In this document: in pieces, positions 1-5,180 of the stretch
How the letters are laid out: each line of letters begins with the position of its first letter
Numbering within the stretch: the first letter of the stretch is position 1
Assembly (NCBI GenBank): GCA_903882765.1
Contig: CAIRYE010000458.1
Span: forward strand, 1 to 7,612
Length of the DNA: 7,612 nucleotides
Direction: 5' to 3'
Source: an uncultured Anaerolineae bacterium
GTDB taxonomy: Bacteria; Chloroflexota; Anaerolineae; Anaerolineales; Villigracilaceae
Position numbers and translations under genes: made by a program
Notes under the pieces: generated by a model
The model's database searches: none
Seen by the model: the letters and a program-made list of their open reading frames with translations, nothing else
Told to the model about the DNA's origin: nothing

Positions 1-150
1 TATGACTTGGTAATACCTTCAGAAAAATGGGCAATGGAACCGATTCAAGCCCTTCGTTCTTGGTTGAATACAGCCCAAGCAAAAAAAGAAATTCACGATC
101 TTGGCGGTTACGAAACAGCCGAAACCGGTTCAGTAAAATGGGTTTACTGA
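1..150 (+). CDS. C-terminal fragment of a PBP-like (molybdate/MoeA-associated) substrate-binding domain protein
   Basis: Frame 1 is open from the first base to a TGA at 148-150 and gives the last 49 residues of a protein whose start lies left of the window. The fragment begins YDLVIPSEKW, continues through an IQALRSWL helix, and ends LGGYETAETGSVKWVY. The order 'YDLVIP ... ALxxxL ... LGGYxxxxTG' is the usual C-terminus of the periplasmic-binding-protein-like domain (PBP_like_2 type) found fused to MoeA molybdopterin-synthesis proteins or to HTH/ModE-like regulators. This family assignment is from memory and rests on a short tail. A molybdenum link would suit the facing XdhC gene. The gene is convergent with that XdhC gene and overlaps its 3' end by 7 bp (144-150). 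It could equally be a stand-alone molybdate or tungstate binding protein. Confidence 0.6.
   Translation, partial: YDLVIPSEKWAMEPIQALRSWLNTAQAKKEIHDLGGYETAETGSVKWVY
130..150 (+). terminator. possible weak hairpin terminator spanning both convergent stop codons
   Basis: There is a perfect 8-bp inverted repeat, tcagtaaa (130-137) and tttactga (143-150), with a 5-nt loop. It is followed on the plus strand by gtttta (151-156). The right arm contains the stop codons of both convergent genes (TGA 148-150 on plus, TAA as 146-144 on minus). Only two of the eight pairs are G-C and the T-run is short, so termination would be weak. On the minus strand no T-run follows, so it would not serve the XdhC operon well. 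The repeat could be chance in AT-rich coding sequence. Confidence 0.25.
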
Positions 151-1211
151 GTTTTAGGTAACCCGTGTTTAGCGGTAACCATTTCAGCAAGGATGGAAAG
201 CGCGATCTCTTCAGGCAAGATCGCGCCCAAATGGATGCCGATCGGGGCGCGAAGCCGCTCTAATTGTGCATCGGTTACCCCCAATTTTCTGAGAGCGTCG
301 AAACGATTCGGGATCTTTTTACGAGTGCCAAGTACTCCAACATACCTTGCTGAGCTTGCCAATGCTACTTTAATTGCCGGATTATCAAGTTTTTCATCAT
401 GACTGATCACGGCGATGTAGGTACCTTCATCGGGCCGTAATTTCTCAAGCGCTGTAGATGGCCAATCCGTGACCAATTCATCTACATGGGGGAATCGTTC
501 TCGGGTCGCGAACGCCTCGCGCGGGTCGATTACGATAGTATAGTACCCGATCGCTTTTGCCAAGGTTACTAACGGAATCGCGATATGAACAGCTCCGATC
601 ACGATCATTCGCGAAACTGGTACGAACACATCTACAAAAACATCTACAGTTTCCGCTTTTTCCCCGGGCAAAGTGAATATTGCCCATGTGTTTTCTTGAA
701 CATCGATCTTTTGTTGCACCCAGCTGCTCACCTCGGAATTTAATTCAGCGCTTCCCAAATTGCCATGTGAACGCCCATCGGGCCAAACCATCAATTTTTT
801 CCCCAATCCCGGACCGGCGATGATGGTGGCAACCGCCGCTAATTGGTTTTCCTGCAAGCAAGTTAGCAGCGCCGGATATATTTCTTTCCAGGCAGGTGAA
901 TCCAAAGATTCAACAAAAACTTCCAAGGTGCTGCCACAGGTCAAACCAATTTCCCAAGGAGTATCTTCGGTGGGTACGCCGTAATGTAGTAATTTTGGTG
1001 TACCATCCTTTATGATCTTTAAACCTTCTTCATAAACTACACCTTCAATACAACCGCCGGTGACCGAACCAGCAATTTCCTGATTTGGGGTCATTGCCAT
1101 CTTAGCGCCTAATGGTCGTAAAGAAGAGCCATCGCGTTTCACATTGGTCGCGATCGCGACGCTTTTACCTTCGTTTCGCCAAATTTCTACCTGTTCAAGA
1201 ACTTCACGCAT
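144..1211 (-). CDS. XdhC/CoxI-family molybdenum hydroxylase maturation protein
   Basis: A 355-residue protein with both halves of the XdhC/CoxI family. The N-terminal XdhC_CoxI domain carries GSVTGGCIEG (about 48-57, Cys54) and LTCGSTLEVFVE (about 90-101, Cys92). The C-terminal Rossmann XdhC_C domain carries VIGAVHIA (about 204-211), IVIDPREAFATRERFP (226-241), YVGVLGTRKK (290-299) and the closing signature IGIHLGAILPEEIALSILAEM (324-344). Known members bind molybdenum cofactor, protect it, and in some cases promote its sulfuration before insertion into xanthine dehydrogenase, CO dehydrogenase or aldehyde oxidoreductase. The protein is cytoplasmic. The start ATG (1211-1209) has GAGG at 1220-1217, five bases upstream. 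It overlaps the stop of the CoA-ligase gene by 8 bp, so it is the last gene of the coupled operon. The nucleotide-binding loop reads GAVH where many relatives have GAGH. Residues 189-196 are a tandem VDVFVDVF. Its position in the Trs-like cluster suggests a dedicated accessory protein for one nearby molybdenum enzyme. Confidence 0.9.
   Translation of the reverse strand: MREVLEQVEIWRNEGKSVAIATNVKRDGSSLRPLGAKMAMTPNQEIAGSVTGGCIEGVVYEEGLKIIKDGTPKLLHYGVPTEDTPWEIGLTCGSTLEVFVESLDSPAWKEIYPALLTCLQENQLAAVATIIAGPGLGKKLMVWPDGRSHGNLGSAELNSEVSSWVQQKIDVQENTWAIFTLPGEKAETVDVFVDVFVPVSRMIVIGAVHIAIPLVTLAKAIGYYTIVIDPREAFATRERFPHVDELVTDWPSTALEKLRPDEGTYIAVISHDEKLDNPAIKVALASSARYVGVLGTRKKIPNRFDALRKLGVTDAQLERLRAPIGIHLGAILPEEIALSILAEMVTAKHGLPKTQ
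624..647 (-). repeat. 12-bp tandem duplication inside the XdhC-family gene
   Basis: Two adjacent 12-bp units (636-647 and 624-635) match at 10 of 12 positions and each encodes V-D-V-F, giving VDVFVDVF at residues 189-196. It lies just before the Rossmann domain. In-frame duplication keeps the gene intact. It may simply be an alternating beta-strand sequence. Confidence 0.5.
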
Positions 1212-2496
1212 TTTGGCCTCGTTGATCTATAATTTTTCGTTTAAGGATACTTCCAACCTCATTGGGAGTATGATGGCTGGTGATCGTTCGTTTTATGCCC
1301 GCCATTGATGGTAAGTTACTCATCGCATTTTCGATCGATGAGCAAGAATCAACATTGGTTAACATTTGAGCACGTATGTTCACACACTCAATAGTTTTTT
1401 CAATTGTCACCGATATTGTAAAATTCAACAACCCCGGGATGGCGAAAAGCGCTTCGTCAAAATCTGCTAACTTGAGGGTATTTTCGCCAATTTGAATAAA
1501 TCCGCTGAATCTTCCTCGAATCTGTTCCAAAGCCAGTAGAGTAGTCCCACAAGGGCATTGGTCGGCTATGAATCTGCTTCGATCTCCCATTCGGTAACGT
1601 ATCAACGGCATTCCCACGCGTGTAAGGGTAGTAACAACGACATCGCCATAATCCCCCTCGCGAACAGGGTAGCCAGTTTCTGGGTCGACAATCTCAAAGA
1701 AAAGATCGGCTTCGCGTAGGTGGTATCCGTTGTGAGCTTCACACTCCACACCTCCCCCTAAACCCATCTCGGTAGAGCCGTAATGATCAAATACTTCACA
1801 GCCCCAGGTGCTTTTTAGTTTATCAACAATCGCCGATGGTAGGTGATCGGTAGAGAGAAGAACACAACGTGGCTTGTGCATATTGGTTTGCCAGCGCTGG
1901 GCTAAACCAAGCATCTGGGTGGGAGACCCAACTAGGCAATCGGCTTTTTTGATGTTCATTACTTCAAGACCGTGTTGCGAATCTCTGATGGGGCCATACG
2001 GGATCGGATCCATTCCAAGGCGCGCCAACCCTAAACGTAACAGGTCGCCTACACTGCCGGGGGTTTGGCCAGGCAAAAAGATCAATACCTTATCGCCTGG
2101 TTGGGTAAAGGTAGACATACCTACACCAAAAAAATCGATGGTCAATTCCTGATCATCCGCCGTAAAGTAGATCCGCTTTGGCTCTCCAGTAGTTCCAGAG
2201 CTATCCAAGGTAACAACCCGGTCAATAGAATCTTGTGAAACGCAGAGGAATCGAAGCGGGTTTCGTCGAATATCTTCGGGTGTTGTAAATGGGAATTGGG
2301 ATAACTCGCTCAGGTTTTGGATCGATTCAGGCATCCGCTGAAAGTGCTCACGATAAAAGAGGCTTTTTTGACGCGCTAACGCTATGGTTTGGTTCACCTT
2401 CTTCAATTGCCAATCCATCAACTCTTCCCGCTCAAGAGTGGGTTGGTTGGAATTGATCTTGGCGAGTATCCACGGATCAAGCGGTGTGATTTTCAT
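1204..2496 (-). CDS. PaaK-like AMP-dependent CoA ligase (DVU_1553-type)
   Basis: Taken from the ATG at 2496, this is a 430-residue adenylate-forming enzyme of the phenylacetate-CoA ligase class. Visible motifs are the phosphate loop DSSGTTGEP (98-106), the adenine-site motif DHYGSTE (237-243), the ribose-binding region LIRYRMGDR (298-306), a CPCG zinc-type motif (Cys314, Cys316) and a C-terminal GSILKRK holding the likely catalytic lysine (Lys419 or Lys421). The reaction would be ATP-driven activation of a carboxylate to an acyl-AMP and then an acyl-CoA. The substrate cannot be read from sequence, and its neighbours give no sign of phenylacetate catabolism. The frame is open to an ATG at 2568, but that start would give a 92-bp overlap with the radical SAM gene. 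The ATG at 2496 gives KITPLDPWI, the form I expect at the N-terminus of this family, and a 20-bp overlap. An ATG at 2523 is a third option. The 3' end overlaps the XdhC gene by 8 bp. Gene order next to the radical SAM gene matches DVU_1553 as I recall it. Confidence 0.85.
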   Translation of the reverse strand: MKITPLDPWILAKINSNQPTLEREELMDWQLKKVNQTIALARQKSLFYREHFQRMPESIQNLSELSQFPFTTPEDIRRNPLRFLCVSQDSIDRVVTLDSSGTTGEPKRIYFTADDQELTIDFFGVGMSTFTQPGDKVLIFLPGQTPGSVGDLLRLGLARLGMDPIPYGPIRDSQHGLEVMNIKKADCLVGSPTQMLGLAQRWQTNMHKPRCVLLSTDHLPSAIVDKLKSTWGCEVFDHYGSTEMGLGGGVECEAHNGYHLREADLFFEIVDPETGYPVREGDYGDVVVTTLTRVGMPLIRYRMGDRSRFIADQCPCGTTLLALEQIRGRFSGFIQIGENTLKLADFDEALFAIPGLLNFTISVTIEKTIECVNIRAQMLTNVDSCSSIENAMSNLPSMAGIKRTITSHHTPNEVGSILKRKIIDQRGQNA

Positions 2497-3847
2497 AGGC
2501 TCGTCGATAAAGGGATTTTCCATGCCGATCGGTGAGGTTATAAGCGCAAAATGGCACCAATTTGCCATCCGGACTGGCAGTGTGAATATAACAATCCCGT
2601 AAGCGGTCTAAGTCAAGGGTCCAGGCATCCTGAAACGCCATTCCAGATACACAAAAGGTGTGGGTGCGTTTTCGTTCAAGGAAAACATCCCACTCGCCAA
2701 AGCTGGGACCACTCACCATTTGCAGGCTACTGATTGGGGCAGGGGTTGCCCAATGTTGGGCAACAAACTCTCGTGAACGTTCCGCTCCTAAGGACGCATC
2801 TACTGGTTGGCAGCACGTTTCATTTTTATGGCGGGTAAGTGCTTTGAGAGAACCATCCGGCATGAGAACATAATTGCCATGGAAGGAACATTGGGCATTT
2901 TCACCGCCAGGGGGGCAGAGCGCAGAGGATTGCAACAACCCATCCGTTTGCGATTCGATCGCTCTGATCACTTCAGGGATAGTGATACGAGATTCATCAG
3001 AGGGATCATCTGGGTAGCGGCCGAAGTAGCTGATGGGTTGGAAGTGAACCCCTCGAACAGTGGGCATGTTTGCGATGGCAAGGTGAAGGATATTGCCGAT
3101 ATCCGAAACATTAATTTCTGGAATTAGGGTAGGAACCAATACAACGCCTATTCCAAGATCAGCGCAATTCTTGATGACCGCCAACTTCTTTTCAAGTAAT
3201 CCACGACCGCGAATTTTCTTGTAGATCACATCGTTTGTGCCATCAAATTGTAGGAAAACAGTGGAAAGCCCCGCGGCCTTTAATTCATCGAGGTAAGCAA
3301 TATCTTTGGATATACGGATGCCGTTAGTATTTAGTTGGAAAAAGGTGAACCCATAAGAACGTCCTAACCGAATGATCTCTGGCAGATCATTCCGAACACA
3401 GGGTTCGCCGCCTGAAAGTTGCACATTGAATGGTCCACCCGCGGTGAGAAACCTTTCGTACCATGCGGCGATCTCCTTCATGGACATATCGGCAGGTGGA
3501 TTGACTTCCCCAGCATCGGCAAAACAAACCGGGCAATGTAGGTCGCATCGTTGGGTAACTTCCATTAGGACGCAACAAGACTGCTGTTCGTGTTCGGGGC
3601 AGAGGCCGCAATCATAGGGGCAGCCTTTTCTTACCTCGGTGAAAGGATTCTTTGGAAACGTTGGCATTTTTGGGCGAACCCAAGAGGTAAAGGCGGGTGA
3701 ACCTCGCCAAATTATTGTTTTAAAAGCTCCGTGTTTCGGGCAGGTTTTTTCCAAATAAACATCATGGTTTTCCTGAACACGAATGGCTGGAATACGGTCC
3801 AAACAATCAGGGCAAACGCTTTCCGTTGTGGAGAGAACTTCCGTCAT
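2477..3847 (-). CDS. trsS: radical SAM protein TrsS (Cys form), MJ0619/Tes-like architecture
   Basis: A 456-residue radical SAM enzyme. The N-terminus has a zinc-ribbon-like CPDC (12-15) and CPKHG (36-40), then CPYDCGLCPEH (76-86). The SAM-cluster motif is CDLHCPVC (Cys101, 105, 108; CxxxCxxC), followed by GGEP (146-149). Further on come HFQPISYFGR (268-277), CPPG (311-314), an adjacent Cys345-Cys346 pair and a C-terminal block with Cys399, Cys419 and FCAYNLT (433-439). This N-terminal Cys layout, the core and the FQPxxxxGR element resemble the MJ0619 pterin methyltransferase and Tes tetraether-synthase group of radical SAM proteins. From memory, NCBI names this cluster-associated member 'radical SAM (seleno)protein TrsS', some homologues carrying selenocysteine. 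I see no in-frame TGA here, so this copy is the cysteine form. The reaction is unknown. The start ATG overlaps the TGA of the preceding four-cysteine protein (ATGA, 4 bp), with GGA close upstream (3853-3851), so translation is probably coupled. Confidence 0.85.
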   Translation of the reverse strand: MTEVLSTTESVCPDCLDRIPAIRVQENHDVYLEKTCPKHGAFKTIIWRGSPAFTSWVRPKMPTFPKNPFTEVRKGCPYDCGLCPEHEQQSCCVLMEVTQRCDLHCPVCFADAGEVNPPADMSMKEIAAWYERFLTAGGPFNVQLSGGEPCVRNDLPEIIRLGRSYGFTFFQLNTNGIRISKDIAYLDELKAAGLSTVFLQFDGTNDVIYKKIRGRGLLEKKLAVIKNCADLGIGVVLVPTLIPEINVSDIGNILHLAIANMPTVRGVHFQPISYFGRYPDDPSDESRITIPEVIRAIESQTDGLLQSSALCPPGGENAQCSFHGNYVLMPDGSLKALTRHKNETCCQPVDASLGAERSREFVAQHWATPAPISSLQMVSGPSFGEWDVFLERKRTHTFCVSGMAFQDAWTLDLDRLRDCYIHTASPDGKLVPFCAYNLTDRHGKSLYRRAYENHTA

Positions 3848-4287
3848 TCTTCCAACCCGGTAAGTTCGAAACCATTCTCAATCAATAGTTCTTTCACTTT
3901 TTGCAGAACTCCCGTTACCATTAGAGGGCAACGCGTTGTTTGATGTTGGGGGTTTCCGGCTAATATTTCTTCGCAACGTACTCCACCAAAAGTTTCGCCA
4001 TACTCAGCCTTGAACCATTTAACAAGGTCCATGATCATAAAATCGAGCCGTGGGTCTTCTCTTTGCTCCGCCGTTCCTTTGCCGGCATAAAGACCGAGCA
4101 AAGAAGCGCCCCCGGTCAGTGCGCCGCACAATTCGCCCGAAAAACCAAGACCACCGGCAAGGCCGTGCATGGCCCTAACAAGGTCCGGATTTTCCTTACC
4201 CATCATTTCCATCCCTTGAAGCATGAGAATTTGACTGCAATAAAAACCTTGTTTTCGTAACATCACGAGCTGATCGATATTATCCAT
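3844..4287 (-). CDS. C_GCAxxG_C_C family putative redox protein (DVU_1555-type)
   Basis: A 147-residue cytoplasmic protein with the four conserved cysteines of the C_GCAxxG_C_C family (PF09719-like): Cys17 in the YCSQ motif, Cys54 in CGALTG (54-59, fitting the family CGAxxG motif), Cys105 and Cys120. Its length matches the family's usual size of about 140 residues. These proteins are thought to be redox-active or metal-binding, but no defined reaction is established to my knowledge. The start ATG (4287-4285) has a clear Shine-Dalgarno GAGGAA at 4301-4296 with about 8 bases of spacing, inside the end of the methyltransferase gene. Only 4 bases separate it from that gene's stop. Its TGA overlaps the start of trsS in an ATGA, so the two are likely made in fixed proportion. 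A role as electron donor or thiol partner for TrsS is inference. Confidence 0.87.
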   Translation of the reverse strand: MDNIDQLVMLRKQGFYCSQILMLQGMEMMGKENPDLVRAMHGLAGGLGFSGELCGALTGGASLLGLYAGKGTAEQREDPRLDFMIMDLVKWFKAEYGETFGGVRCEEILAGNPQHQTTRCPLMVTGVLQKVKELLIENGFELTGLEE

Positions 4288-4291
4288 TTTG

Positions 4292-4966
4292 TTATTTCCT
4301 CGCGATTAAAAAATAATATCCCAATTTTGCGTTAGTTGCAGCTAGAAAAAAATCAAAAGAATTTACTTGCGCGGCGGTAGTTAAAGTGCAAAACGAAAAT
4401 TGCTTCATTGCTTCAGATTGATCCGTAAAGACAGAAATTTCAAAACCAGCTTTTTCTACTTTACCTATGATCTCTTTTTGAGTCATCGCTGAACCGATGC
4501 CACTTTCAATGAGTATGGAATTCATGGCATCGCGCCTGCTTTCATTTCGCGCATACAAATCACTCATGATCAAATAGCCGTTGGGTTTTAGCACACGGTA
4601 AAAATTTTCCATTGCTGGTGCTGTATCTACCACAGAAAAAACGCACTCGGAAATGACCGCGTCCAGGCAATGTTCGCCGAATGGTAAATGCTCGGCGCGT
4701 GATTGCGCGATATGCACAGTACCATCCGATATTGAAGCTTTTTGAAGCAGATCTGCCGAGATATCGATACCGAATCCGGTTCGTTCGCCTTGTTTGGTTA
4801 TGTGCCGTAAGGTTGTTCCGGACCCACAGCCAACATCAAGAATTCGCGCTCCGAACGGAAGATGACAAAGCCGCAGCGCCTGCTTGGTTATCGAAAGGCC
4901 GCCCGGCCGTATGCACTGTTCATCTAGTTCGGTCCAAATTGGATGCTCGTACACCGGGTGAGGCAC
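4292..4966 (-). CDS. trsM: class I SAM-dependent methyltransferase (DVU_1556/TrsM-type)
   Basis: A 224-residue Rossmann-fold methyltransferase of the UbiE/Methyltransf_11 kind. Motif I is ILDVGCGSG (42-50), the acidic residue of motif II is Asp68 in GIDIS, AEHLPF (91-96) and DAVISECVF (102-110) form the next strands, and RVLKPNGYLIMSDLY (124-138) is the post-motif region. The N-terminal IRPGGLSIT (19-27) sits just before the SAM fold and is, as I recall, typical of the subfamily found beside TrsS; the symbol rests on that recollection. The acceptor substrate is unknown. Start is GTG at 4966. It follows the redox-protein stop by one base and is preceded by GAGGAT (4979-4974) at good spacing. 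The next in-frame methionine is about residue 119, inside the fold, so GTG is required. It sits between two small cysteine proteins in the operon. Confidence 0.87.
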   Translation of the reverse strand: MPHPVYEHPIWTELDEQCIRPGGLSITKQALRLCHLPFGARILDVGCGSGTTLRHITKQGERTGFGIDISADLLQKASISDGTVHIAQSRAEHLPFGEHCLDAVISECVFSVVDTAPAMENFYRVLKPNGYLIMSDLYARNESRRDAMNSILIESGIGSAMTQKEIIGKVEKAGFEISVFTDQSEAMKQFSFCTLTTAAQVNSFDFFLAATNAKLGYYFLIARK

Positions 4967-4979
4967 GCTATTTATCCTC
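4967..4979 (-). promoter_or_regulatory. ribosome binding site that fixes the GTG start of the methyltransferase
   Basis: The minus strand reads GAGGAT at 4979-4974, then AAATAGC minus-frame spacing to the GTG at 4966-4964. The Shine-Dalgarno lies within the last codons of the 70-residue redox protein. No ATG in frame lies upstream before that gene's body or downstream before the conserved SAM fold, so this site decides the start. Confidence 0.7.
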
Positions 4980-5180
4980 GAGCCCTTTTTCTACTTCAAG
5001 CATCTTGCCGAGCGCAAGTTCTTCAGGGATCATTACCAAATCGCATTTTGGGCATTTTAGTAAATCGACCGGGAAGGAGTTGCCTAAATAGGAGACATCT
5101 ACCTTGCCTAGTACTAGGGGTATCCCGCAATTATCGCAAAGCCAACCCGCGTTCGTTGATAGATCAATATACTCGCTCAT
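4968..5180 (-). CDS. small two-CxxC redox/zinc-ribbon protein (DVU_1557-type)
   Basis: A 70-residue protein with two CxxC knuckles, CDNC (15-18) and CPKC (43-46), separated by 24 residues. This fits a rubredoxin-like or zinc-ribbon fold binding one iron or zinc. The tail from 50 on (PEELALGKMLEVEKGLEDK) is helical and acidic. It matches, by layout and neighbours, the family NCBI calls 'DVU_1557 family redox protein'. It could be an electron carrier for the flavoprotein encoded upstream, or a structural zinc protein; sequence alone does not separate these. The start ATG overlaps the TGA of the large oxidoreductase (ATGA, 4 bp), and AGGTG at 5192-5188 provides a plausible ribosome site. The stop is one base before the methyltransferase GTG. 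Confidence 0.85.
   Translation of the reverse strand: MSEYIDLSTNAGWLCDNCGIPLVLGKVDVSYLGNSFPVDLLKCPKCDLVMIPEELALGKMLEVEKGLEDK

Noticed and set aside
157..180. Hairpin from the two ggtaacc copies (157-163 and 174-180)
   Set aside because: The arms pair only with a central A-A mismatch and no T-run follows; it lies in the XdhC coding sequence.
2807..3127. Plus-strand open frame of about 106 codons opposite the radical SAM gene
   Set aside because: It lies wholly antisense to conserved trsS sequence, has no family resemblance, and has no clear ribosome site.
2477..3846. Possible selenocysteine read-through at the TGA stops of the four-Cys protein or of trsS
   Set aside because: Both TGAs end proteins of normal length with complete conserved C-termini and directly overlap the next gene's start region; no SECIS-like structure was evident.
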